Of a DNA stretch of 64,000 bases, positions 1 through 10,130 are shown in pieces. Below the pieces are notes generated by a model. The model saw nothing but the letters and a program-made list of their open reading frames with translations. It searched no databases and was not told the DNA's origin. The first letter of the stretch is position 1. The number at the start of each line of letters is the position of its first letter. A program made the translations under genes and the position numbers. Origin of the DNA: Azadirachta indica (lineage: Eukaryota > Streptophyta > Magnoliopsida > Sapindales > Meliaceae); assembly GCA_022749755.1 (NCBI GenBank), contig CM040443.1, positions 17,265,244 to 17,329,243 of the forward strand. Reading direction: 5' to 3'.

Positions 1-3000
1 GTTGCAGTTTTATTAAATGGACACGGTAGCTTTTAGTTTGCTCAACAAATGACATTCATTTATATATTCTCAAAACGATATGTTAAATGAATTTCTCTTA
101 GTGGTGGCTTTGTTGACTATTAGCTTGAATAAAGCTATGAATATTTAAGTCCTGTAAAATAGAATAATAAATTTTTAATCTTTTCAAAAGGATATCTTAA
201 CTTGTAGTTTGCTCAATAAATGAATTTGGTTTATAATTTTTTAAAATGAATGGCTAACGAAGCTTGTCTTAATAGTGGCTTTGTTGACTATTAGCTAAAA
301 TTAAAACCAAATATACATCTTTAAGTCCGCACAAAGATAGAATAATAAAGTTGTATTTTCATTAAAAGGATATGGTAGCTTTTAGTTTGCTCAATAAATG
401 ACTTTCGTTTGTATTTTTTCAAAAGAATACGCTAAACAAGTTCTCTTAATGGTGACTTTGTTGACTATTAGCTCAAATAAAACCATAAACGTTTAAGTCC
501 GCACAAAATAGAATAATAAATTTGAAATTTTTTGAAAAGGATATCTTAACTTGTACTTGCTCAAGAAATGAATTTCGTTTACAATTTCTAAGAAGAATAT
601 GCTAAAAAAGTTTGTCTCAGTGGTGGCTTTGTTGACTATTAGCTGAAATGAAAACCAAATATGTATCTTTAAGTTTACATGAAGATAGAATAATAAAGTT
701 GCGGTTTTACGAAAGGGATATAGTAACTTGTAGTTTGCTCAATAAATGACTTTCGTTTGTATTTTTCCAAAACAAATATGCTAAACAAGTTCTTTTAGTG
801 GTGACCTTGTTGACTAATATCTCAAATAAAACTGCAAACGTTTAAGTCAACACAAAATAGAAGAATAAATTAGATATTTGTTGAAGAGGATATCTTAACT
901 TGTAGTTTGCTCAACAAATGAATTTTGTTTACAATTTCTAAAAATGATATGCTAAAGAATTTTGTATTAGTGGTGGCTTTGGTGACTATTAGCTGCAATG
1001 AAAGCCAAATATTCACGTTTTAGTTCACATGAAGACAGAGTATTGAAGATGCAGTTTCATGAAAGGGATATGGTAACTTGTAGTTCGCTCAATAAATGAC
1101 TTTCGTTTATATTTTCTCAAAACGATATGTTAAACAAATTTCTCTTAGTGGTGGCTTTGTTGACTATTAGCTTGAATAAAACCATGAGTATTTAAGTCTT
1201 GTAAAATAGAATAATTTAATTTTTGGAAGAGGATATCTTAACTTGTAGTTTGCTCAATAAATGAATTTTGTTTATAATTTTTTAACATGAAGGGCTAAAG
1301 AAGTTTGTCTTAATAGTGGCTTTGTCAACTATTACCTGAAATTAAAACAAAATATACATCTTTAAGTGTACGTAAAGATAGAATAATAAAGTCATATTTT
1401 TATTAAAAGGATATGGTAGCGTGTAGTTTGCTCAATAAATTATTTTCGTTTGTATTTTTTCCAAGGAATATGTTAAACAAATTCTCATAGGGGTGACTTT
1501 GTTGACTATTTCTAAAAACTATAAACTTTTAAGCTTGCTCAAATAAAACTATAAACTTTTAAGTCCGTGCAAAATAGGGTAATAAATTTGAAATTTTTTG
1601 AAAATTATATCTTAACTTATAGTTTGCTCAACAAACGAATTTTGTTTACAATTTCTAAAAAAGATATGCTAAGGAAGTTTGTCTTAGTGGTGGCTTTTTT
1701 GACTATTAGCTGAAATTAAAACCAAATATTCACTTTAAGTCCATGTGAACATTGAATAATAAAGCTTTAATTTACGAAAACAGTCATGGTAATTTGTAGT
1801 TTGCTTTATAAATGACTTTTGTTTGTATTTTCACAAAAGAATATGCTAAACAGGTTTCTCTTAATGATAACTTTGTTGTCTAGTAGCTGAAATTAAAACC
1901 AAATATATATCTATAAGTCCACATAAAGATTGAATAATAAAGTTGTAATTTTATGAAAAGAGTAATGGTAATTGTAGTTTGCTCAATAAATGACTTTCAT
2001 TTATATTTTCTCAAAAAGATATGTTAAACAAAATTCTCTTGGTGGTGGCTTTGTTGACGATTAACTTAAATAAACCTATGAATGTTAAAGTCCACAAGAA
2101 AATAGAATAAAAAAGTTGAAATATTTGGAAATGAAATCTTAACTTATAGTTTGCCCAATAAATGAATTGGATTTACAATTTCTCAAAACGAGATTCCAAA
2201 GAAGTTTCTCTAAATGGTGGTTTTGTTGATTATTAGCTGAAATTAAAGCTAATATTTTTTAAGTTCGCATGAAGGAAGAAAATATTTTTTAGTTTTCGGA
2301 AAATGATACACTAACTTATAGTTTTCATAATAAATGACTTTCGTTGATTATTAGCTTAAATAAAACCAAGAATCTTATAGAATAATAAAGTTTTAATTTT
2401 AGGAAAAGGATATGTTAAATTGCAGTTTGCTTAATAAATGACTTTTGTTTACATTTGCTCAAATGAAAGCCTAAACAAGCTTGTGTTAATCATGACTTTG
2501 TTGACTAGTGGCTGAAATTAAAATCAAATATACATCTTTAAGTCTACGTTAAGGTGTAATAATAAAGTTGTAATTTTATGAAAAAGATACGGTAACTTGT
2601 AGTTTGCTCAATAAAGAACTTTTCCTTATATTTTCTGAAAAGGATATGTTGAACAAGTTTCTCTTAGTGGGCTTTGTTGACTATTAGCTTAAATTAAACC
2701 ATTAATTGTTAAGTCCAAGTGAAGATAGAATAATAAAGTTGTAATTTTATAAAAAGGATGTGTTAAAGTGTAATTGGTTCAATAAATGGCTGTGGTTTAT
2801 ATTTTCTGAAAAGGATATGCTAAACAAGTTTATGAGCAGAGGCTTTGTAGAGTACTAGTTGAAAGTGAAATCAGAAATCTTTTTTCGTTTTCTAAAAAAG
2901 ATATGCTGAGTTTTAGTTTTCTTAATAAATGACTTTTATTTACATTTTCTCAAAACGATGTATTAAAAAAATTTCTCAAAAGAATAGAAAGCAATAATTT

Positions 3001-3300
3001 TTAAGTTTGCGTGAGGATAGAATAATAGGATTTTAGTTTTCTAAAAGAATATAATAACTTGTACTTTTCTCAATAAATGACTTTTGTTGACATTTTCTCA
3101 AAAGGATATGCTAAAGAAGTTTCTCTAAATGGTGGATCTATTGTTTATTATCTGAAATCAAAACTAATATTTTTTTAGTCAGCATAAAGGTAAATAATCA
3201 TTTTTAAGTCTTCGAAAAAGGATATGCTAAGTTGTAGTTTTCTTAATAAATGACTTTCATTTACATTTTCCCAAAAAGTTTTGCTAAACAAACTAGTTTT
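1..3300. repeat. ~175-bp satellite array with a two-monomer higher-order unit
   Basis: A landmark 'tagtttgctcaataaatga' recurs at about 40, 211, 389, 559, 737, 909, 1087, 1252, 1430, 1626, 1803, 1981 and 2153, then less regularly (2325, 2429, 2606, 2777, 2920, 3068, 3240). Spacing alternates ~171 and ~178 bp. Monomers of one type read 'aaatgacttt' after the landmark and those of the other 'aaatgaattt', giving a ~349-bp dimer repeated about four times. After 1430 the alternation breaks: one 196-bp unit contains a ~30-bp internal duplication near 1505-1563, and later units are shortened (104, 143, 148 bp). Each monomer also carries 'tttgttgactattagct' and 'atagaataataaa'. The array probably extends left of the window. 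The monomer length fits one nucleosome, as in many plant pericentromeric satellites; centromere function is not shown. Confidence 0.92.
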
Positions 3301-3966
3301 TTTGCTACCCTTTCTTTCATTCTTTGATTTGGCAAGAAACATAACCTTTTCATTTTTCTATGCCCCAGTGTTATGAGCATTTCAATGTCCAATTTTCAAC
3401 ATGTTTTCTTTTCTTTACTTTTGTTTTCTTAGCAACTAAAAACAAAGATATGTTAAGAGTATACATGAAAGAGAAGAACCATTTCATCTATTTCTTAAAT
3501 TTCCTTAATGCCTCAACAGTGTTCGTGCTTAATACTTTTAAGCGCTATATAAATAGAGGGGTGAATTAATTTTGATAGTCTTGGGCTCAATAAAATGATT
3601 TTGCTAGGGAGGGAGGAAACTAGAGGTATGTAGTGTGCTTGTTAATCATTTTTTTGTTCATAACTTTAAAGTTAAAAGAAAAAAGGGAAAAGGTACCAAG
3701 ATTCATTATATTTGTAGTCGAACCTCCATTGCGGAAGTAGAAAATTGCTGGCCGAAGCTATTTGGTGCAAGCATAGGGTTGCCGCATTAACAAAAAATCC
3801 TCTGTTAAGCACTCTCAATAAAGTAAATAAAAGGAAAAGTTAAATTCTATATGAAAAAGAAATACATTAAGTCAAGAATAAGAAAAAAAAAAGTTATATA
3901 AAAGGCGGTTCCCTTTAGTTTATTCACATAGAAAGGTTTAGAGAAAATATAAGATCTCAGAGGAAG
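3301..3966. other. Unassigned spacer
   Basis: AT-rich DNA between the satellite edge and the first LTR. A short frame at 3360-3569 has no recognisable domain and I do not call it a gene. Confidence 0.6.
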
Positions 3967-4330
3967 TGTTGGTGGAGAAAAAGGAAGAAGCCAAAACGAG
4001 GAAAGAAGTTATGTGGTTAACAACTAGTATATATCTTCTCTTTATTTCTTCTATCAATAAAACCCACATAGTGAGACCTTTTATGCTGTTTTTCTTGTAG
4101 AAAGCCAAGAATTTTTAATGTTTTGAGCCTCTAGATTATAGAGAAGAGATTTACTTATAATCCCATTATTTATTATAGTGGAAGTTCATATTGTACTATA
4201 GACTTGTGGTTTTTCACATAAAAATTGGTGACTTTTTGTGGTATTTATATTACAATTTTTATAGTACATAGCTCTATTATAAATCACACAAAGAAGAAAG
4301 CGATTTATTACTCGTAACATGTTTCCTACA
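3967..4330 (+). repeat. Probable 5' LTR of a Ty1/copia element
   Basis: The segment starts TGTTGG and ends CTACA, the usual TG...CA form. It lies 5 bp before a clear Met-tRNA primer-binding site. It holds a TATA-like 'agtatatatc' near 4027 and 'aataaaacc' near 4065. The right edge is fixed by the primer site. The left edge is chosen on TGTTGG alone, with no matching 3' LTR in the window, so it is tentative. Confidence 0.45.
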
Positions 4331-4335
4331 ATAAA

Positions 4336-4347
4336 TGGTATCAGAGC
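4336..4347 (+). other. Primer-binding site (initiator Met tRNA), copia-1
   Basis: TGGTATCAGAGC is the classical complement of the 3' end of plant initiator methionine tRNA used by Ty1/copia elements. It is followed at once by gag-like sequence. Confidence 0.85.
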
Positions 4348-4386
4348 CCAGGTTGGTTGGAATTTAACTCTTGTTGTGAATTAAGA

Positions 4387-5140
4387 TGGAAGAGACTTTG
4401 AGAAATTATGGAATTATTCAATTTAGATGTCTAGAATGGATGATTTGCATTATTGCAAAGACTTGTATGAACTGTTTAAAGGAGATAACACAAAACTCGT
4501 CAAATTATGTGATGCAAAGTGGGCATAACTGCATAGAAAAACAATTGTAGTTATTAAGCAATGGATTGATTAAAGTACGTACAACACAAAACAAATCAAA
4601 TTTAATTAAGAGGCTTGTAAACTTAAAATCACTACTAGAAAAGTGCAATTTCTAGTGTTGAATACAAGGAAAGGCATAGTTGAGTGCACAAGTGAGTTTT
4701 AAGGCATAATCAATCAATTGGCTACTATAAAGATTATTTAAGATTCTAGGTTAAAAGCATTGTTGTTGCTTAGGTCATAGTCAAATGGTATAGAGATTTG
4801 GTAGTTTAAGTAAATAACTTAACGCCTAATAGAAAGCCAACCTTAACAGTGGTTTAAGAATAGATTGAGGAATGAAGAAGCCAAAAGGAAGAATGCATGC
4901 ATAACTTGACCTAAAACAACTGCATTAGTTTTATAAAAAGTAAGAAACGTGGGGAAGAAGTGGAAGCAAAAATTATAGCAATAATAGTGATACCTATAAA
5001 GGAAAATCTTAACTTCTATGCCATATATCAAACGCTGTCACTACAATAAAATAGGGTACATAAAAGGAGAGTTAAGAATTTGGAAAAGGGAAGATACAAA
5101 GGAAAAGATGAATGACTTGCTACTAGTTTGTTTGGAATCA
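4387..5140 (+). pseudogene. Ty1/copia gag remnant (copia-1)
   Basis: Translation across several stops and frame changes gives copia gag (UBN2-type capsid) pieces: 'RMDDLHYCKDLYELFKGD', then 'KTIVVIKQWID' and 'EFxGIINQLATIKI'. A degraded zinc knuckle lies near 5033-5080, readable as C-H-Y-N-K-I-G-Y-I-K, where the second Cys and the His of a CCHC knuckle have been lost. The remnant follows the LTR and primer site in the right order and orientation. Protease, integrase and RT of this copy are not seen before the assembly gap. It is non-coding today. Confidence 0.7.
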
Positions 5141-5586
5141 CACCTTTGAATTCTTAAAGAAGCCTAAATACAAGTTTTAAGTTATTCTTATTTTCTTCCA
5201 AAACAACAAGAACACATATGTTGCCACTATCCTTTGTCTCTTTTTAAGACTTTGAATGAGTAAGTGTTTTTAAAACCTTCATGCATAAACCTTTCATGCC
5301 AAGCATTCATAGGAATTAAATGACAGCATTCATAGGGGTAGCATCACATCGAATTTCATCTTGATATTTCTTCCCAATAGAAAATGAAACAAAGCAGTGT
5401 TAGTTTGCCTTAATTTTACTTCTTTTTCACAACTAAGACAACCTGCGAGGATTTGGATGTGCTTTTGTTTTGGGCTTCAACTTATCCACTATTTTAGTAA
5501 AAGCATCATTCTCAAGGCTACAGCTACGAAGGATAACATTACATACCTTACCATGAGATGTGCATCTTATGTGACAAATGTTTTTT
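5141..5586. other. Unassigned sequence before assembly gap
   Basis: No domain recognised. A frame running into the gap (from 5397) is mostly unknown residues and cannot be judged. Confidence 0.5.
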
Positions 5587-5686
5587 NNNNNNNNNNNNNN
5601 NNNNNNNNNNNNNNNNNNNNNNNNNNNNNNNNNNNNNNNNNNNNNNNNNNNNNNNNNNNNNNNNNNNNNNNNNNNNNNNNNNNNNN
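5587..5686. other. Assembly gap (100 N)
   Basis: Exactly 100 N, a conventional placeholder for a scaffold gap of unknown size. Distances and continuity across it should not be trusted. Confidence 0.99.
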
Positions 5687-6833
5687 TGGAGATAAGTAAA
5701 TCAATAACTTTGTCAAGAGTACGTAAAGGTTTCTAGTAGAAAAGGGAGGCTCGAATAAGTTTAAATATATCTCGTAAGGCCATGAGAAACATCATTAACC
5801 TTTTTTTGGTCCCTATAAGTGGTAAATCTTGTTGTATCCTCAGAGGTTGTCTACTTAGGTTCTGAAACTAATAATTGATCCCATAAAAATTACATCTGTG
5901 AGTGAAAGACAAAGTTTGAGAGATAGATTGGCTAGGCTTTTAGCACATTTGATGAAGCTTGTATAGGATCTGATATTGGTGTGACAGATTAGTGGCAATA
6001 TACCAATGAGCAAGAGAAAGTCTCATAGTGCTTTTGGCTGTCTCAAATTTCCCAAATTATATATGGATGGAAGGGATAGAAGTATTATGGAACCACGTAA
6101 TAATCTAGTGATTTTTGCTGTCCCACTCTTCCAAATGGTCATTGAACATTTCATTAGTGTTTTCATTTGTTTTGATAGGTTCAGTGATATAGCCAGTAAC
6201 ATATCGCCAAAGACAACGTCTCTTTAGGAAACTAGATATTGCTTGAGCCACAAAACATAGTTATGCCCATCCAATTGAACATGAATAGCTGGTAAGGAAC
6301 ATAAGATCTATCCACAATGTGAGGAAACTGAACCAAAATAGATCGATGATGGTTGCTAACTTGCTAGAAAGTTTCTCAAATAATGAAAGGTAGAGTCGGT
6401 TTGGACTTGGCATTGACCACATTGGTAAATGGCTAGAAATAGAGAATGGCGGCCACAGCAAGGTTGGTTGGTCACTTCTAAGGCGAACAATGGTGGCGGT
6501 GAAACAAGACATGTTGTTGATAGGCTGAAGCAAGAATGGGCAAAAATGAGTTTGACTCAATTTGACTGAGATGATCGATTGCTAGAAATAAGAATTGGGG
6601 ACCACGGGAAGGATGGCAAGCCGATTTTGAATTGAACGATGGTGGTGGTGAGGCAAGACGCTCCTTCATTTTGGCGGATCGGAGCTTGACAAAACCACAA
6701 AAATGCTGTCTTTGTAGCGATGAAGGGTGGCACGTGGAAGGAAACGGAGACCAACAATATGCTGGCCAGCTAGTTCTAAAGCTATAGGCACTAGCAGTGT
6801 TGCAAATGGATATCATGATGTAGTGGTGCGTGA
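5687..6833. other. Unassigned sequence with a short internal duplication
   Basis: No gene recognised. A ~150-bp segment is repeated in diverged form: 'aaatggctagaaatagagaa' near 6425 corresponds to 'gattgctagaaataagaa' near 6575, and 'gaacaatggtggcggtgaaac' near 6483 to 'gaacgatggtggtggtgagg' near 6635. Three overlapping minus-strand frames across 6261-6840 show no known domain. Confidence 0.5.
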
Positions 6834-7560
6834 GTGTCATGTGCAGCTGAAGAAGGTGGCATGGGTTACATGATGGTTGAGAAGGGTAGAACCAGAAGAA
6901 AAATCAGGACTGAGACAAAGTTAAACTTGGCTTTGATATCCATGTCAGAAATGGACTTGTGTGGAACTCAATCTAAGATTCAAATGCTTACTATTAGATT
7001 CGAATATATGAGAATGCATGATGATGAATCAATTGCTGATTTTTTCTCTAAGTTAAATGATATTGCTAATGAATCTTATGCTTTAGGTAAGAATACTTGA
7101 GATGAAGCTTATGATAAAGATTTTACTATCACTTCTTGAGAGGTTTTAAGCCAAAGTTACAGCAATTGAAGAAAGCAAGGATATTGACAAGTTGAAAATG
7201 GAAGAGCTAATGGAATCATTGAGGACTTTTGGGATGAATTTAAAAGATCGTAACAATGAAAAAAGTGTAGCACTTCAGTTTATCAATACTCGAAAAAATG
7301 AATACGAAAAAAGTTCAAATTTTGAAAAATTTGAGGGCCTTATACTTCTAAGCAAGAATTTTAGCAAGATTCTGAAAAGAATGGGGCATAAATCAAAGGC
7401 AAATTAGAAAGTACTCTTAAGAGTTAGTTACTTTCAAAATCATTTGAAAATAACGAGAATAAGGGAATTCAATGCAAAGAATGTGAAGGATTTGGTTATA
7501 TACAAGCTGTATGCGCCAATACATTCAAAAAGCAGAAGAAGAGACATTTGACAATGTAAG
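6834..7560 (+). pseudogene. Sirevirus-like gag remnant (copia-4)
   Basis: The frame at 6834-7100 contains 'IQMLTIRFEYMRMHDDES' and 'DIANESYALG', typical of the copia gag capsid region. After a disrupted stretch, 7165-7250 gives 'VTAIEESKDID' and 'MESLRTFGMNL', the conserved end of the capsid domain. A CCHC-like knuckle follows near 7474 (C-K-E-C-E-G-F-G-Y-...-C, with Tyr in place of His). Frame changes and a stop near 7098 prevent translation as one protein. Confidence 0.75.
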
Positions 7561-8239
7561 TAATTTCATTGCATTTAATACAATGTCAATTTTGAAAACT
7601 TGTAGTAATTCAGTTATGTTACAATAAAAGCATAGATTTTTATTGTAATGAAATTGGAAAAACAACTAGTATTACTCCTGGTGATTTTGAAACAAACTCT
7701 AAGGTAAATTCTGATAGAAGTGAGTTAGATCCAGATACTATATATACTTCTTATGAATTAATGCTTAACAAATGGTTAAAAGTATGTAATCTAAATAAAG
7801 CCTTGCAAAAACAAATGAATTATCTCATAAGTTAAAGATCTAAATCAATGAGGGTTTTGAGCAATCTCGAATCGAATACTACTAAGAAGGATAAAAATAT
7901 AAGTGAGCTACAATGTGAGCTGGAGTACACTAAATAATCTTTGAAGATGCTTAACTCATGTACATCTAAATTAGACCATATTTTGACAATGGATAAGCAT
8001 GGTTGTAATTGTAAAGGACTTCCTTCCAAAATGAAAAACCATGGAATGCAAAAACTACATTTTTAAAAGCAGCACAAACTGAACTTGTTCAGTCAAATCT
8101 ATTCCAAGGTAATATTAGACATACATCGTGGTTCAAAAGGTAAGACATATAAGTTTGTTCCTACTTGCATTTTTGTAATAAAAAGAGTCCATGTTTGTTC
8201 TAAATGCTTTAAGTTAGTGAATTTCCTTAAATGTAAAAA
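7561..8239 (+). pseudogene. Linker between gag and protease of copia-4 (degenerate)
   Basis: Low-identity, stop-rich sequence between the gag knuckle and the protease motif, in the position of the gag-pol linker. No independent gene is visible. Confidence 0.4.
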
Positions 8240-9398
8240 AAAATCAAGCTCTAAGACTTATCCAAGAATTAGACAAGTGTACGTAAAGAAATAGAAAATT
8301 AGAAGTTTTGTTGTTCATACATCATTGAAAGCATATGTAACTAATGCGTGGTATTTTGACAACGGATGTTCGAGGCACATGACTAGATCACAAGAAAGCT
8401 TGATAAATTATCAACATTGTCAGAAGCCTATGTGTCCTTTTGCAGATGAAGCAAAACGATGAGTGCTTGAAGAGGAACGCTTAATGTCAAAAGGTTTCCC
8501 AAAAAATGAAAAATATGTTACATGTGGAAAATCTGAAGGCAAACTTGATGAGTATTAATCAAATTTGTGAAGAAAATGTGTATGTAAAATTTATACAAGG
8601 AAAATGCAAAGTTTTTGACAAGTTTTAGAATTGTGTTTTGGAAGGGACAAGATCCTCCGTAATTGTTATCTTTTGACACATCTACTCATATGTCACAACA
8701 CAGATAATGATGATATAGAATTATGGCATCAAAAGCTTGAACAGTTGAATTTCAAAAATTTAACTAATTTTATGAATACAGGTGCAGTTCATAGCATTCT
8801 AGAACTCAGAAAGAAGCAATCAGGTGTGTGCAGGCCATTCAACTAGGAAAACAACTCAAGTGTTGACATAAAGCTGAGAGTCATACATCAACTTCCAAGG
8901 TTTTACAAATGCTCCATATGGATCTCATGGTATTTAGGTAGAAAGCATAAAAGGTAAGAAATACATCTTTATATGCACAAATGACTTCTCTCATGTACAT
9001 TGGTGGATTTTGTTAGAGAAAAATCTGATACATTTAATGCATTTAGAAAATTATGAGTCAAATTGGCTGATGAAAAGAAATGAAATGTTGGCAAAATAGT
9101 AAGAATTAGAAGTGATCATGGAAAAGAATTTGAAAACACTATTTATGCTGATTTTTTCAATAAATACGACATTGCACATGAATTTTTAGCTCTTAAAACA
9201 CCAAAATAAAATGGGGCTATAGAAAGGAAAAATTGAACTTTGTAGGAAATGGCACGAATGTGTTCAGCTTAAAGAAGTTGGCAAAAAGATTGTGGGTAGT
9301 AGTTGTTCATACGACATGTTTATTATTAATCGTGTATATTCAGATAATAATCAGGCATATCGTGTGTTGAAAATGAGAACCTAAAATATTATGGAATC
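8240..9398 (+). pseudogene. Protease and integrase remnant of copia-4
   Basis: The protease site reads 'AWYFDNGCSRHMTRSQ' at about 8349-8396. Family members have D-S-G here, so the catalytic triplet is changed to D-N-G. The pre-integrase domain gives 'ELWHQKLEQLNFKNL' near 8720. The integrase core gives 'IRSDHGKEFENTIY' near 9105 and 'HEFLALKTPK*NGAIERKN' near 9178, with a stop where the conserved Gln lies. The end, near 9373-9398, reads 'IMESANAVV', which is continued after the inserted gene copy at 10131. Many stops: inactive. Confidence 0.8.
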
Positions 9399-9417
9399 TG
9401 CTAATGCAGTTGTTGAT
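9399..9417. repeat. Left target-site duplication of the AGP retrocopy
   Basis: TGCTAATGCAGTTGTTGAT here pairs with TACTAATATAGTTATTGAT at 10112-10130. They match at 15 of 19 positions, and all four differences are G/C to A/T transitions. Confidence 0.7.
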
Positions 9418-10111
9418 TTTTTTTTTTAGAAGAAAAATAATTGATATTAGGAAAGATGATGGTCAAGTTACCAAGTACCACCATACATAGAAACAACATT
9501 ATGGACAACTACCAAGACTATTAACAATTCGTCAAAGTAAAAAAAACTATATATAGAATATAAACCATATTTTAGACGAATGAGAGGAACACATATTCTT
9601 TCCTTTTCATTTTTAATCAATTATCCCTCTCTTCCCATTTCTTCCATGCCTTGGATAAACCACAAACAACTTCAACCCTAAAATCCAAAATATCCTTGAT
9701 CCATTAGCTGATAATAATACTGATGATTTACAAGTAGGGGGTGAAATCGACGACATGAATAAGGCATGTGAGGACTAGCACCATAGCCATTAACATGTAT
9801 GCAATACCTTGGTCAATCGTTGTCCTCTTATTGGTAGGGGTAGGAATAAGAGCAGAAGCTTGAGCATGAGCAACTGGCAAGAAAATAGACATAACTCCAA
9901 AGAAAACCCTAGAAACTACCATTTTCTTTTATTTTCCTTCTCTCATTCTTAATTGATTAATAGCCAAAAAAAACCAATCATCTCTCTCTGCGATGCCCTC
10001 TTAAAATCTGCTAGACTATGACAAGAATGCTACGTATAGAGAGAGAGAGAGAGAGTATTTTTAGCAAAATAAACCTAAAAAGGGGATGGATCTCTTTTCT
10101 AAAGAGAACCC
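9418..10111 (-). mobile_element. Processed (retroposed) copy of an arabinogalactan-peptide mRNA
   Basis: Read on the minus strand, the segment has a ~190-base leader with a CT-rich tract (the GA run at 10038-10055 on the plus strand), a 64-codon ORF, a ~300-base 3' part, and an 11-base A run (T run at 9417-9427 on the plus strand). It is flanked by 19-bp direct repeats and interrupts a copia polyprotein that resumes on the far side. Poly(A) tail plus long target duplication is the signature of LINE-mediated retroposition of a mature mRNA. The parent gene is not in the window. Confidence 0.75.
9728..9922 (-). CDS. Arabinogalactan peptide (AGP16/20-like), 64 aa, in a retrocopy
   Basis: The ORF encodes a signal peptide at residues ~1-21 (hydrophobic, ending A-H-A before Gln), a very short Pro-containing mature part ('LIPTPT'), and the C-terminal block 'TTIDQGIAYMLMAMVLVL', the hallmark of GPI-anchored arabinogalactan peptides of the AGP16/20/22 group. 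Family members are secreted, O-glycosylated on hydroxyproline in Ala-Pro motifs, and carried to the plasma membrane on a GPI anchor. Here the usual Ala-Pro run is nearly lost, and the Asp-Gly-Thr before the hydrophobic tail is replaced by N-K-R-T, so anchoring and glycosylation are doubtful. Start and stop are intact. It lies antisense in a dead retroelement and looks like a retrocopy; expression is unknown. Confidence 0.7.
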   Translation of the reverse strand: MVVSRVFFGVMSIFLPVAHAQASALIPTPTNKRTTIDQGIAYMLMAMVLVLTCLIHVVDFTPYL

Positions 10112-10130
10112 TACTAATATAGTTATTGAT
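10112..10130. repeat. Right target-site duplication of the AGP retrocopy
   Basis: Partner of 9399-9417; the copia reading frame resumes here ('NIVIDDCNDFEDF'). Confidence 0.7.

Noticed and set aside
1..3300. CENP-B box-like motif in the satellite
   Set aside because: I found no sequence matching the CENP-B box pattern in the monomers; the centromere idea rests only on monomer length and higher-order structure.
4336..4347. tRNA-like sequence at the primer sites (also 30691 and 60161)
   Set aside because: Only the 12-15 bases complementary to tRNA 3' ends are present; no cloverleaf can be formed, so these are primer-binding sites and not tRNA genes.
5397..5699. 100-codon open frame
   Set aside because: A third of it is unknown residues from the N gap, and no known domain is visible.
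6261..6840. Overlapping minus-strand frames of 66-120 codons
   Set aside because: They overlap in different frames within a small diverged duplication, have no recognisable domain and no coding context.
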